DNA of 64,000 nucleotides from DATFVJ01 sp963826515 (GTDB lineage: Bacteria > Actinomycetota > Actinomycetes > Streptosporangiales > Streptosporangiaceae). Within the stretch, counting starts at the first letter, position 1. Every line of letters begins with the position of its first letter. A program made the position numbers and the translations under genes. The notes below the pieces were generated by a model. That model ran no database searches, was not told the origin of the DNA, and saw only the letters and a program-made list of their open reading frames with translations. Of this stretch, positions 26,100 to 35,322 are shown in pieces. Location: positions 62,001 through 126,000 of the forward strand of contig CAWGXI010000018.1 of NCBI GenBank assembly GCA_963826515.1, given 5' to 3'.

Positions 26100-26939
26100 G
26101 TGACGTGGACCGAGGTTGGCGACCGTGTGTGGTACCGGCGGTACCCGGCCTGGGACGTCAATGTCGGCGTGATCGCCGGCGCGGCCGGGCTGGTCGTGAT
26201 TGACACGCTGGCATCGCCGCGCGAGGCACGGACGCTCCGCGCCGACCTGGCCGGGCTACCCGGCGGCGCGGATGCGGTCCGCTGGGTGATGAACACGCAC
26301 GCGCATTTCGATCACTGGTTCGGTAACGCGGTGTTTGCAGGCGCGCGGATCCTGGCGCAGGCGCAGATGCCGCGGGACGCGGCGGGCACGCTCGCGGAGC
26401 AGAAGGCTTTCCTCGCCGCGCGGGGAGAGCCATGCGCGTCCGATATGGCGTCGCTCGAGCTTGTGTGGCCTGACGAGCTTGTCGCGCGGTCAGCCGTGGC
26501 CGACCTTGGCGACCGGCAGGTGCGGTTTAGCTACCTCGGCCGTGGCCACACCGGCCACGATCTGGTAGCCAGCGTGGGCGGCGCGGGTTGTGCAGCTGCC
26601 GGGGCGGTCCTGTTCGCCGGAGATCTCATCGAGTCGTCCGCGCCGCCCGCATTCGGCCCCGACAGCTTCCCGCTCGACTGGCCTCGCGCGGCGCGGGCCC
26701 TGTGCGGCCTCGCCGAAGGTGCCGTGGTAGTGCCCGGCCACGGCCCGCACGTAGATGCCCCGTTCGTGGCAAGCCAGGGCGGGGAACTGGACCAGGTCGC
26801 GAGCCAGATTCGCGGCCTGCATGCCGCCGGGGTGCCGGCACGCGGCGCGCTCGCGGCAGGATCCTGGCCGTGGGACGCCCGCCTGCTCGAAGACGCCGTG
26901 CGGCGTGGTTACGCGCAGCTGGCGGCTACCCGCGGCTGA
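26100..26939 (+). CDS. Metallo-beta-lactamase-fold hydrolase
   Basis: 279 residues from GTG 26100; family-like sequence begins immediately. The zinc site T-H-A-H-F-D-H is at residues 66-72, followed by HWFGNAVFAGA. Later ligands are in GRGHTGHD, LFAGDLIES and VVPGHGPHVD. The fold and spacing match glyoxalase-II-like/quinoprotein-relay MBL proteins. Substrate unknown; beta-lactamase activity should not be assumed. It converges on the aminotransferase gene, with a strong hairpin between them. Confidence 0.88.
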   Translation: MTWTEVGDRVWYRRYPAWDVNVGVIAGAAGLVVIDTLASPREARTLRADLAGLPGGADAVRWVMNTHAHFDHWFGNAVFAGARILAQAQMPRDAAGTLAEQKAFLAARGEPCASDMASLELVWPDELVARSAVADLGDRQVRFSYLGRGHTGHDLVASVGGAGCAAAGAVLFAGDLIESSAPPAFGPDSFPLDWPRAARALCGLAEGAVVVPGHGPHVDAPFVASQGGELDQVASQIRGLHAAGVPARGALAAGSWPWDARLLEDAVRRGYAQLAATRG

Positions 26940-27051
26940 GCCGCTGACTCGGGCGGACCGGGCGCGATCGTGTGCTCCAGTCATAGATCTCGCGGCGACT
27001 GTCTTGTGGCGACGCGGGCGTGAGATTTCCGCCGCGAGGCATCAGGCGCAT

Positions 27052-27107
27052 CGTGCCAGCGTGCCGAACCGGGCAAGCAAGCATGCGCGGCGCGGCACGC
27101 TGGCACG
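27052..27107. terminator. Perfect 15-bp hairpin between convergent genes
   Basis: CGTGCCAGCGTGCCG (27052-27066) pairs perfectly with 27093-27107 across a 26-base loop. It lies between the MBL gene (+) and the aminotransferase (-), so it can act as a bidirectional terminator. No T-run follows, which is usual in high-GC actinomycetes. Confidence 0.7.
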
Positions 27108-27146
27108 GGTGGAGCAGGGCACTGACCTTGGCCAAGAGCCGGGGCC

Positions 27147-28562
27147 TCAGATCCGGCTCCAGGCCTCGGTCAGCACCGACCGCAGAACCTGCTCCATCTC
27201 ATCGAAGTGTTCCTGAGTGCACACGAGGGGCGGCGCCAGCTGCACGACCGGGTCACCGCGGTCGTCGGCCCGGCACACGAGGCCGGCGTCGAACAGTGCC
27301 TGCGAGAGGAATCCTCGCAGCAGCCGTTCAGATTCGTCGTTGTCGAATGTGGCCTTGGTGGCCTTGTCCTTGACCAGTTCGATCCCGTAAAAGTAGCCGT
27401 CACCGCGCACGTCACCCACGATCGGGAGATCGTGGAGCTTCTCCAGCGTCGAGCGGAACGCTCCCTCGTTCGCCCGCACGTTCTCGAGCAGGCCTTCCTT
27501 CTCGAATACGTCGAGGTTGGCGAGGGCGACAGCGGCGGACACCGGATGTCCGGCGAACGTGACCCCGTGCAGGAAGGTGGCGGCGCCCGCGGCGAAGGGC
27601 TCCATCAGGTGCTCGCTGATCAGCATGCCGCCCATTGGTGCGTAGCCGGACGTGACTCCCTTGGCGAAGGTGATGATGTCGGGCGTGTATCCGTACCGCT
27701 CCGAGCCGAAGTAGTAACCCAGCCTGCCGAAGGCGCTGATGACCTCGTCCGATACGAGCAGCACGCCGTAGCGGTCGCAGATCTCGCGGACCCGCTGGAA
27801 ATACCCTGGCGGGGGCGGGATACAGCCGCCGGAGTTCTGCACCGGCTCCAGGAACACGGCCGCGACAGACTCCGGGCCCTCACGCAGGATGGCCCGCTCG
27901 ATCTCGTCGGCCGCCCACCTGCCGAACGTGGCGAGGTCGGCGGAGACGAAGCCGGGCGCGCGGTAGAAATTGGTGTTCGGCACCCGGACGCCGCCGGGCG
28001 GCAGCGGCTCGAACGGCATCTTGATCCCGCTGAGCGCGGTGATGGCCAGCGCTCCCATCGAGGTGCCGTGGTACGCGATGTCACGGCTGATCACCTTATA
28101 GCGGTCAGGCTGGCCGACCGCCTTGAAATACTGCTTCGCCAGCTTCCACGCGGACTCGACCGCCTCGGATCCGCTCGTGGTGAAGAACACCCGGTCAAGG
28201 CCCGCGGGCGCTCGGTCGGCGAGGCGCTGGGCGAGTTCGATGGCCCGCGGGTGCGCGTAGGACCACAGCGGGAAGTACGCGAGCTCAGCCGCCTGCCGCG
28301 CCGCGGCCTCCGCAACCTCCTTGCGGCCATGCCCGATCTGGCTGACGAACAACCCCGACAGGCCGTCAAGGTACCGCTTGCCGTGCTGGTCGAACACGTA
28401 CGGCCCGGAGCCGCGCACGATCAGCGGGATCTCGCCGTCGTCGTATGCGGACATCCGGGTGAAGTGCAGCCAGAGATTGCGCTTGGCCGCGTCCTGCAGG
28501 GCGGCGGCGGAAAGACCTGTCGGCTGGCTGGGAGCCATCTGTGCGCCAGGCGGATCGGTCAT
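27147..28562 (-). CDS. Class III aminotransferase, probably putrescine/polyamine-type
   Basis: 471 residues from the ATG at 28562, which overlaps the Lrp stop by ATGA and has GGGGGA upstream; an ATG four codons earlier is also possible. PLP-enzyme features: GLSGLFVSQIGHGRKEVAEA, FFTTSGSEAVESAWKLAKQY, YHGTSMGALAITALSG, VFLEPVQNSGGCIPPPPGYF, DEVISAFGR and the PLP-lysine motif ITFAKGVTSGYAPMGG. Closest to omega-aminotransferases acting on diamines, beta-alanine or taurine. The adjacent Lrp regulator and the divergent aminobutyraldehyde dehydrogenase suggest putrescine to 4-aminobutanal conversion; that is inference. Confidence 0.85.
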   Translation of the reverse strand: MTDPPGAQMAPSQPTGLSAAALQDAAKRNLWLHFTRMSAYDDGEIPLIVRGSGPYVFDQHGKRYLDGLSGLFVSQIGHGRKEVAEAAARQAAELAYFPLWSYAHPRAIELAQRLADRAPAGLDRVFFTTSGSEAVESAWKLAKQYFKAVGQPDRYKVISRDIAYHGTSMGALAITALSGIKMPFEPLPPGGVRVPNTNFYRAPGFVSADLATFGRWAADEIERAILREGPESVAAVFLEPVQNSGGCIPPPPGYFQRVREICDRYGVLLVSDEVISAFGRLGYYFGSERYGYTPDIITFAKGVTSGYAPMGGMLISEHLMEPFAAGAATFLHGVTFAGHPVSAAVALANLDVFEKEGLLENVRANEGAFRSTLEKLHDLPIVGDVRGDGYFYGIELVKDKATKATFDNDESERLLRGFLSQALFDAGLVCRADDRGDPVVQLAPPLVCTQEHFDEMEQVLRSVLTEAWSRI

Positions 28563-29137
28563 CTGGTCCCCCATGAGTAGGTCTGCTTGCGGAGCTTGAG
28601 GTAGACGAAGGTTTCCGTGCTCGTCACCGACGGGACCATCCGCACCCGGCTCAGGATTTCCAGCAGGTGATCATCGTCCTCGCATACGACTTCGACGAGC
28701 AGGTCGAATGAGCCCGCGATGATGACGACATAGTCGATTTCTTCCATACCCGCCAGGTGGTTGGCGACGCTCGCCGGGTCGCCCTCGCACTTAATCCCGA
28801 TCATGCATTGCCTGCGGAATCCGAGCGTGAGCGGGTCAGTAACGGCGACGATCTGCATCACTCCTGCCTCGAGCAGCCGCTGAACCCGCTGCCGGACGGC
28901 CGCCTCGGACAAGCCGACTGCCTTGCCGATCGCCGCGTATGACCTGCGGCCATCCTGCTGCAGCTGTTCGATGATCTGCATCGAGATTCCGTCGAGCACA
29001 ACAGCGGGCGCGAGCGTGACGGTTCCGGCCTGGGCGCCGCCGGTGCTGGCTGTGCCGGCGCGCCTTCGTCCCTTGTCAGGGGCCGGCTGCTCATCCAGTT
29101 CGCCCGCGGCTGGGGTGGTCCCGGGGGTGTGGGCCAT
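28559..29137 (-). CDS. Lrp/AsnC-family regulator
   Basis: 192 residues. A 45-residue Gly/Ala-rich extension precedes the winged HTH (DGISMQIIEQLQQDGRRSYA, AIGKAVGLSEAAVRQRVQRL) and the ligand-binding RAM domain (ASVANHLAGMEEIDYVVIIA, GSFDLLVEVVCEDDDHLLEI, VTSTETFVYLKL). Such proteins sense amino acids or polyamine-derived metabolites and control neighbouring catabolic genes. It is translationally coupled to the aminotransferase and divergent from the aldehyde dehydrogenase, so the 195-base gap 29138-29332 is the likely operator region. The usual length is 150-160; the extension is extra. Confidence 0.92.
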   Translation of the reverse strand: MAHTPGTTPAAGELDEQPAPDKGRRRAGTASTGGAQAGTVTLAPAVVLDGISMQIIEQLQQDGRRSYAAIGKAVGLSEAAVRQRVQRLLEAGVMQIVAVTDPLTLGFRRQCMIGIKCEGDPASVANHLAGMEEIDYVVIIAGSFDLLVEVVCEDDDHLLEILSRVRMVPSVTSTETFVYLKLRKQTYSWGTR

Positions 29138-29332
29138 CGCATGCCTCCTCGCTGGGCAATGGTGCCACGCGAGGCTAAAATGTCAACCGATTCCGTTGCG
29201 ATTAGCTAACTGGACGACGGAATCGCTTGCACCTCTCGCGATGATCTGCAAAAGTTCAAGACCCGGCCTGACCAGGCCAGGACGCGCTCGGCCGCGTGGT
29301 CTTTGAGTCAGCCGCGTGCTAGGAGGCCAACC

Positions 29333-30763
29333 GTGACAAGCACCCTGCGTAACTTCGTGAACGGCGAGTACGCCGACGCCAAGTCAGGGCGTACGAGCGA
29401 CGTGATCGACCCGTCCACCGGCGAGGTCTACGCGCAGGCTCCGGTATCAGGACCCGAGGACGTGGACGCCGCCCTGCGCGCCGCTGCGTCCGCCTTCGGA
29501 ACCTGGCGTGACGCCGTGCCTGCCGAGCGCAGCCTCGCCCTTTTGAAGTTCGCCGACGCGGTCGAGGCGCGAGCCGATGAGATCGTCGCGGCGGAGTGCA
29601 GGAACACCGGCAAGCCTGTAGCGCTGACCATGTCGGAGGAGATACCGCCCGTCGTGGACCAGTTGCGGTTCTTCGCCGGGGCGGCGCGGCTGCTCGAGGG
29701 GCGCGCGGCGGGCGAGTACATGCGCGACCACACCTCGATGATCCGCCGCGAGCCGATCGGGGTCTGCGCCCAGGTGACGCCGTGGAACTACCCGATGATG
29801 ATGGCAGTCTGGAAGTTCGCCCCCGCGCTCGCGGCCGGTGACACGACGGTGCTTAAGCCATCTGACACCACCCCGGCGAGCACGCTGCTGCTCGCCGAGA
29901 TCGCCTCGGAGTTCCTGCCCCCCGGCGTATTCAACGTGGTGTGCGGTGACCGCGACACCGGCCGTGCGCTCGTCTCGCACGAGATCCCGCAGATGGTGTC
30001 GATCACCGGCTCGGTCCGCGCCGGGGTCGAGGTCGCCACGGCCGCCGCGGCTGACCTCAAGCGCGTGCATCTCGAACTTGGCGGCAAGGCACCGGTCATC
30101 GTGTTCGACGACGCCGACTTGGCGGCCACCGCGGCCGGAATCGCCGGCGCCGCGTACTTCAACGCAGGTCAGGACTGCACCGCCGCGACCCGGGTGCTCG
30201 CAGGGCCTGCCGTGGCTGACGAACTCACCGCGGCGCTCGCCGAGCAGGCGCGCGGCACCAAGGTCGGCGGGCCCGATGTGCCCGACGCGGACTACGGCCC
30301 GCTCAACAACGCGAATCAGCTTGCCCGGGTACAGGGCTTTCTCGACCGCCGCCCGGGCCACGCCCAGTTGGTCACCGGTGGCCAGCGGGTGGGGGATCGC
30401 GGCTTCTTCTTCGCCCCGACCGTCGTGAGCGGGCTGCGGCAGGACGACGAGATGATTCAGGATGAGATCTTCGGCCCAGTGATCACCGTTCAGCGGTTCA
30501 GTTCCGAGGACGAGGCCTTGAGCTGGGCAAACGGGGTGAAGTACGGCCTCGCTGCAAGTGTCTGGACAAAGGACCACGGCCGCGCCATGCGGATGGCGCG
30601 CGGGCTCGACTTCGGCGCGGTCTGGATCAACACGCACATTCCGATCGTCGCGGAGATGCCGCACGGCGGCTTCAAGCATTCCGGCTACGGCAAGGACCTG
30701 TCGATGTACGGGTTCGAGGACTACACGCGGATCAAGCACGTCATGAGCTACATCGGGGGCTGA
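29333..30763 (+). CDS. patD: Gamma-aminobutyraldehyde dehydrogenase-like aldehyde dehydrogenase
   Basis: 476 residues from GTG 29333, chosen because AGGAGG lies six bases upstream. It is an NAD-dependent aldehyde dehydrogenase: QVTPWNYPMMMAVWKFAPAL, cofactor-binding SITGSVRAGVEVATAAAADL, catalytic Glu in LELGGKAPVIVFDDADL, catalytic Cys in FNAGQDCTAATRVL, and EIFGPVITVQRFSSEDEALS near the end. The N-terminus (NFVNGEYADAKSGRTSDVID) and YMRDHTSMIRREPIGVCAQV are typical of 4-aminobutanal dehydrogenases. It would oxidise the product of the divergent aminotransferase to GABA. Symbol given by analogy. Confidence 0.85.
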   Translation: MTSTLRNFVNGEYADAKSGRTSDVIDPSTGEVYAQAPVSGPEDVDAALRAAASAFGTWRDAVPAERSLALLKFADAVEARADEIVAAECRNTGKPVALTMSEEIPPVVDQLRFFAGAARLLEGRAAGEYMRDHTSMIRREPIGVCAQVTPWNYPMMMAVWKFAPALAAGDTTVLKPSDTTPASTLLLAEIASEFLPPGVFNVVCGDRDTGRALVSHEIPQMVSITGSVRAGVEVATAAAADLKRVHLELGGKAPVIVFDDADLAATAAGIAGAAYFNAGQDCTAATRVLAGPAVADELTAALAEQARGTKVGGPDVPDADYGPLNNANQLARVQGFLDRRPGHAQLVTGGQRVGDRGFFFAPTVVSGLRQDDEMIQDEIFGPVITVQRFSSEDEALSWANGVKYGLAASVWTKDHGRAMRMARGLDFGAVWINTHIPIVAEMPHGGFKHSGYGKDLSMYGFEDYTRIKHVMSYIGG

Positions 30764-30783
30764 GAGCCGGGGGCCAAGAGATC

Positions 30784-30930
30784 AGCAAGGACAGGCCAGG
30801 ACCCGAGATCGTCCTCGGCTCCGCGTTGCTGACCTTCTTCATCACGCTGAAGCTGCCGGTTGGCTATCTGACGATGCTCGCCTGCGCGCTGGTGCTGGCA
30901 GAGCGGCCGAGGGGAACTGCTGTCTGGTGA
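30784..30930 (+). pseudogene. Membrane-helix gene fragment
   Basis: A start-less frame immediately after the dehydrogenase reads EIVLGSALLTFFITLKLPVG and YLTMLACALVLAE before a stop at 30930. It looks like the last transmembrane part of a transporter or other membrane protein. No family could be assigned. Confidence 0.3.
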
Positions 30931-31318
30931 TAAATCTGCCGCGCTCTGCCCCGCACGGCGGGGACGTCTCCGCGGAGACGCTGGCTCACGTCTGCGCGGG
31001 AACGCGGCCGCCGCGCGGGGGACGCCGGCCGGTCAGGAGGGGACGAGCGCCGTAGCCCCGAGCAGGCTCTTGATGTCCGCCATGAAGCTGCGGCCCAGCT
31101 CGACCGAGAACTCGGAACGGTCGATGAGCAACGGCTCTGGACACATGGGTCCACGGGGGGTGTTCTCCCCCGGATACGTGGTCGGGGGAGTGGTGTCCGC
31201 CCGCTGGGCCTCGCGGGGCGGAGGCGCGCTGCAGATCCCGAAGGTGCCGCGCCATGCGCGGTGGTCGCCGATCCTGCTGACCGTTTCGGCGGTCACCTGT
31301 TACGCCGACGCCTCGTGA
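30931..31318. other. Stretch without an assignable gene
   Basis: The only protein-like sequence is on the minus strand at 31033-31146, a 37-codon frame with LLIDRSEFSVELGRSFMADI and a stop. It has no domain I recognise and no ribosome binding site, so I leave it as a possible remnant. Confidence 0.35.
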
Positions 31319-32491
31319 TCAGGGGCGGCCCATCGCTGCCGCGTGGGTCATGAGCAGCGACTGGGGCGGCGCGAGGTCCACACCGTCCGGATTGTTGAGG
31401 TATCCGGCGGCCTGGCCAGGCACGCCGTCGTGGCCGTACTGCCACACGATCCGCTTGGTCGTCGGGTCGATGACGATGACCCGGTTGTTGTAGTCGTCGT
31501 TGACGACGATGTTGCCGTTGGGCAGCGGCAGCGCGAGCGAGGGATGGTTCAGCCCGCCGGCACCGGTGGGCCGGAAGCGCCAGAGCGTGTGCCCGGCGCG
31601 ATCGAAAATGACGATTTGGCCCGGATAGGAGTAGTCGGCGACCACGTATCGGCCGCGGCCGATCTGGTTCGCGTCGGACGGGTACGCGACGCCCGGGGGG
31701 TGGGCGGACCAGTAGATGTGGCCGTGCAGGCTCATCTCGTCGACCCAGTCCCCGTTGATCTCGGTGATAAGGAAATTCCCGTCGCTCAGCGGGAAGGCGC
31801 CGTTCGGGCTCCCGAACCCAGCCGGCGGGTTGTGCTTGCAGGCTCCCGTGGCGCCGAAGCGGCGAATCACCTGGAACCGGCCCGGCCCAAGTACGAAGAT
31901 CCTGCAATTGATGATGTCCGGGACCAGGAAGTCGCCACCCGGGAGCATCATCGCGTCGTCGGGATGGCTGAAGAAGCCGGGCGCCGATCCTGGCACGCCG
32001 GGGTGCCCGTAGCGCCGGATGATCCGGCCCGTGGCGATGTCGACCACCGAGACGGTGTCGTCCTGTTCCTGCGTGACGATGATCGCACGGCCGTCCGGCG
32101 AGACGAAGGCGTCATCGGGGAGGAGGAAGCCCTGCCCGCCTGCGAGATCCCCGCGGCGCGGGAACTGCCAGCGGATCCGCCCCTGCGGATCCACGAGCAG
32201 CAGGCGGTTGTTGTTCTCATCGGCGATCAGCACATCGCCAGGGAGTGCCAGCGGGTCGGACCCCGGCGCGAGATGGCCGCGTCCGCTAGCGGGCGACAGG
32301 GAAAACAAGTTGGGCGGCTGCGGGCGCGGCGTCGAGGTCGGCGTGACTGGGACGGTGGAGACAGCCGCGTCGGCCTTCTTGACCGGAGCGGGCGGTTCGG
32401 GCTGGGATGACGAGCACGCCGAGGCCACCATCGTGAGCGCTGCGGCCAGCGCGACCGCGGCCATGGCCGCGCCGGGCCGACGGGCGGCCAT
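31319..32491 (-). CDS. Secreted beta-propeller (NHL/PQQ-like) lipoprotein
   Basis: 390 residues from ATG 32491 (AGGAGG upstream). Signal peptide with lipobox (TMVASACSSSQ, Cys near 26), then a Pro/Thr linker and repeated blades: LPGDVLIADENNNRLLLVDP, DDAFVSPDGRAIIVTQEQDD, HPDDAMMLPGGDFLVPDIIN, GSPNGAFPLSDGNFLITEIN, QIGRGRYVVADYSYPGQIVI and LPNGNIVVNDDYNNRVIVID. Each blade has a D-x-x-N/R-(V/I) turn. The fold suggests a six- to seven-bladed propeller on the outer membrane face that binds a ligand or glycan; enzymatic residues are not evident. It is divergent from a second protein with homologous blades at 33149. Confidence 0.85.
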   Translation of the reverse strand: MAARRPGAAMAAVALAAALTMVASACSSSQPEPPAPVKKADAAVSTVPVTPTSTPRPQPPNLFSLSPASGRGHLAPGSDPLALPGDVLIADENNNRLLLVDPQGRIRWQFPRRGDLAGGQGFLLPDDAFVSPDGRAIIVTQEQDDTVSVVDIATGRIIRRYGHPGVPGSAPGFFSHPDDAMMLPGGDFLVPDIINCRIFVLGPGRFQVIRRFGATGACKHNPPAGFGSPNGAFPLSDGNFLITEINGDWVDEMSLHGHIYWSAHPPGVAYPSDANQIGRGRYVVADYSYPGQIVIFDRAGHTLWRFRPTGAGGLNHPSLALPLPNGNIVVNDDYNNRVIVIDPTTKRIVWQYGHDGVPGQAAGYLNNPDGVDLAPPQSLLMTHAAAMGRP

Positions 32492-32592
32492 CACCCACCT
32501 CCTTCTAGTGTCACACGCCTGCAAATTTGCGTTCCAAATTGGCAGGATTTTCTGTATGGTGCGCAATTTTGCGCACCGGGCGTGCCGCCGCC

Positions 32593-32690
32593 GGGTTCGT
32601 GCTGACCGATGACGAGCGTGACCAGCTCGCCCGCTGGTCGGATGGGACGTCGCCGAGGCTGGCCTCGTGGCCCCGGGTCGTGCTGGGTTG
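32593..32690 (+). pseudogene. IS630-type transposase N-terminal fragment
   Basis: The frame contains VLTDDERDQLARWSDGTSPR and WPRVVLG, resembling the opening helix-turn-helix of IS630-family transposases (L-T-x-x-E-R-x-x-L-x-x-W ... R-A-x-I-V-L-A). Only about 30 codons remain and no ends are recognisable. Confidence 0.35.
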
Positions 32691-32699
32691 TCCTCGGGT

Positions 32700-33148
32700 T
32701 CCACGGGCGTTCGTGGACGACCCAGCTGACGAACGCGTTCTCCGCCCTCCACACCGAGAGTAGCTGCTCGCCCTCCACAAAGGCCTTGCGGCTTCCCGAT
32801 CCCACTCACCGCAACTGGATCCCCAGCTCATCGGCCAGAGACAGCCCAGGGTCTTCCGCAGCATCGAGCCCTCGGCGTTGCCAGTGTGGTGCGTCGGCAG
32901 CCGCTGCCGCAAGGCTCCGCTGACTGAACGCGTGCCCGTTTCTGGGCGGCAGGCGTGGGCTGAGCAGCGCTCGTCGCACGGGTTGATCTGCACATACGAG
33001 CCCACAACGGTGGCGATGAAGAACAGTCCCGGCGAGTCCCCGCACTGCCTGCACCGCAGGGGTGTGCTGGCGCCCCGGGGCCGCTGGGGCGGGCCGGGGA
33101 TGGTGCGTTCGCGCCGCTCGCGGCGCCGGGGGTGCTAGCCTTCGGCCG
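32700..33148. other. Gene-free stretch upstream of the Kelch/propeller gene
   Basis: No recognisable coding region, repeat or hairpin apart from scattered short open frames. It probably contains the promoter of the gene at 33149 and scars of IS activity. Confidence 0.4.
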
Positions 33149-34659
33149 ATGCCATGCCTGGGCACTGTCACGACTCGAGTCCTGGCGCTCCTCGTCGTTT
33201 CCGGGCTTGGTGCCGCCGGGCTTACCGCCTGTTCTGCCGGGGCCAAGCCGGCGGCAGCGCCCGTCACGCGCCGGCCCTCCGCCACGCCGCATGTGTCCGT
33301 GCGTGACGCCCTTGTGCTCCGGGCGACAACCGCGCCGTGGCATCTGCCCGCCCCGATATCCCGCGAGGTTGTACTCGCCCATGGCGCGTCGTTGCTGATG
33401 TCCGGCGGCCTGCGGGGTGACGGCGTGTCCTCGGCGGCTGTCTTCAGCCTCGACCCTTCGACCGGCGCCTCCCGCCATGTGGCGAACCTCGCCGCGGCCA
33501 CGCACAACGCCGGCGGGGCGGTGCTGTCGGGGCACGATGTCGTCTTCGGCGGCGGGTCCACGATGTCCGTCCGAACGGTCCAGGCATTCGCGCCGGGCAC
33601 GCCGGGGATGGTCATCGGCCACCTGCCGCAGCCGCGTTCTGACCTTGTCGCCGCGACTCTGGGCGGCGTGGCCTATATCGCCGGCGGATACGACGGCCAG
33701 ACGATGACGCGGACCGTGCTTGCGACCAGGGACGGCCGCGCTTTCAGCCCCGTCGCGAATCTTCCCGTTGCCGTCAGGTACCCGGCGATCGCCGCGGCCG
33801 GGCACGTCCTGTGGCTGTTCGGCGGCGAGCGTGGCGGTACACCGGTGGATGTGATCCAGCGCGTCGACCTGGCGTCCCACCGCGCCGTCGTGGCTGGCCA
33901 TCTGCCCGGCCCGCTCGGCGAGGCGACAGCTGTGGTGCTGGACAGCCGCATCTACATCGCTGGCGGTCTGACCGCGGGCGGCCACGCCACGTCGCGGGTG
34001 CTCGCGTTCGATCCGGCGACGCTGCAAGCCGATCCGGCGGCCAACCTGCCCGCACCGGTCGCCGATGCGGGCAGTGCGGTGCTCGGCGGCGCCGGTTACC
34101 TGCTCGGCGGTGAGACACCCGTGGCCACCGCGACGGTGACGCAACTGCGGCTGGTCAGCGTGGCGCCAGCGCCGCCCCGTCCGCCGTTCACAGCCCGAAG
34201 GTCCCGGGCAGCGGCCCCGGTTACCTTGACCAGCCCGATGACGCGTTCCTGCTGAAAAATGGCCGGGTCGTCGTCGCGGATGCGCTGAATTGCCGGATCC
34301 TCTTCATCACGCCGCGCGGCCGGCCGGCCAGCCAGATCGGCACCCCGGGCAGATGCGTGCACACGCCGCCGCGCTCACTTGGCTACCCGAACGGCGACAC
34401 GCCGCTGGCCAACGGCGACCTGCTCATCTCCGAGATCCACGGTTCCTGGGTGAGCGCGTACACCCCGTCGGGGCACCTGGTCTGGACCGTGCACCTGCCC
34501 ATCACCTACCCGTCCGACCCACAGCAGATCGGCCCGGACGCATACCTCGTAGCCGACTACGCAAGGCCCGGCGGCCTGTACGAGTTCACCCACACCGGGC
34601 GCGTCCTATGGCGATACCGCTTCGGAGGTTTATGCCGACCCCCGGATTATGCCGCATAG
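33149..34659 (+). pseudogene. Kelch-repeat plus NHL-type propeller lipoprotein, frameshifted near 34195 and 3'-truncated
   Basis: ATG 33149 opens a signal peptide with lipobox (AGLTACSAG). A Kelch-like region follows, with repeated GG pairs: LLMSGGLRGDGVSSAAVFSL, DVVFGGGSTMSVRTVQAF, GVAYIAGGYDGQTMTRTVL, HVLWLFGGERGGTPVDVIQR and RIYIAGGLTAGGHATSRVLA. The frame then degenerates and stops at 34255. In the next frame YLDQPDDAFLLKNGRVVVAD, NGDTPLANGDLLISEIHGSW and PQQIGPDAYLVADYARPG follow, plainly homologous to the blades of the divergent lipoprotein at 31319. After VLWRYRF the sequence runs into an IS-like inverted repeat, so the last blades are lost. A frame change plus an insertion scar. Confidence 0.75.
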
Positions 34660-34727
34660 TCGGCTGGGAAATGGCGTCTGCCCAGCTCAGGCGGTTGAGC
34701 TCTGCCTGCGGAGTCGGCATAATCCGG
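34642..34727. repeat. Perfect 13-bp inverted repeat at an insertion scar
   Basis: CCGGATTATGCCG at 34642-34654 and its reverse complement at 34715-34727, 60 bases apart. The left copy lies exactly where homology of the propeller gene ends, and a transposase fragment begins to the right. Probably the terminal repeats of a mobile element or of its deletion derivative. Confidence 0.6.
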
Positions 34728-34810
34728 ATGTCCCGAGCCACCTCTCGCCGCGCTCGGTGCCCATGCGTGTTCTGGCGCCGCTCTATTCGTGGATCCGGGT
34801 CTGTTCTGCC

Positions 34811-35035
34811 TGGTCCGGCGCTGTTCAGGAACATCTGGGCGACCGCCAGCGGGCCTTTCAGGTTGCCGTACCGGCGTTCGACGGCTTCCTGGGCTTTGTA
34901 GCGCAGCAGTACCGCGGCTGCGGTCTCGGTGGCATCGAGGTTGGTGAGCAGGGCGTACCAGCCGTCGGTGGCGGTTTCGGCGTCGATGGCGGCCTGGCCG
35001 GACCACCAGGTGAGGCCGGGTTTGCCGGGTCCGCC
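34811..35035 (-). pseudogene. IS4/IS1634-type DDE transposase C-terminal fragment
   Basis: The minus-strand frame reads QAAIDAETATDGWYALLTNL, TETAAAVLLRYKAQEAVERR and YGNLKGPLAVAQMFLN. The pattern D-G-x-(Y/F)-x-L-x-T-N-L followed by Y-(K/R)-x-(Q/W)-x-x-(V/I)-E-(R/Q)-x-(F/Y)-x-x-(L/F)-K carries the catalytic Glu of IS4-superfamily transposases. The rest is absent. Confidence 0.65.
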
Positions 35036-35322
35036 GCTGCCGGTGCCCTGCCAGGTGTCCGCCGGGCCGGGTCCGGTCGCTTCGGGGGTACCGGCTCCTG
35101 GCGGCTCACCTGGCAGGTGCTGGTGCTGCCGGGGCCGCCGGCCGGGGCGGAGCCGATGCTGTAGCGCAGGCAGGGGGAAACCGGGCCGGGGCCAATTGCC
35201 CTGCCGCGGCATCGGGCGCGGAGCCAAGCGAAGATCCCGCGCGGTGGAGTCTCGCGATCACGGATGAATGTTCCGGCAGGTTATGATGAACTCTCCATCC
35301 AGCGAGGGGCGCGGGAGGTCCC

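Noticed and set aside
26100..26939. Calling the MBL-fold protein a beta-lactamase
   Set aside because: The metal motif is shared by many hydrolases, there is no signal peptide, and nothing else indicates antibiotic hydrolysis.
27207..28580. 457-codon plus-strand open frame opposite the aminotransferase
   Set aside because: It is the antisense shadow of a complete class III aminotransferase; composition is His/Arg/Gly/Asp-rich with no domain, as expected in high-GC DNA.
29447..30739. 430-codon minus-strand open frame opposite the aldehyde dehydrogenase
   Set aside because: Antisense to a well-supported enzyme; no motif or ribosome binding site.
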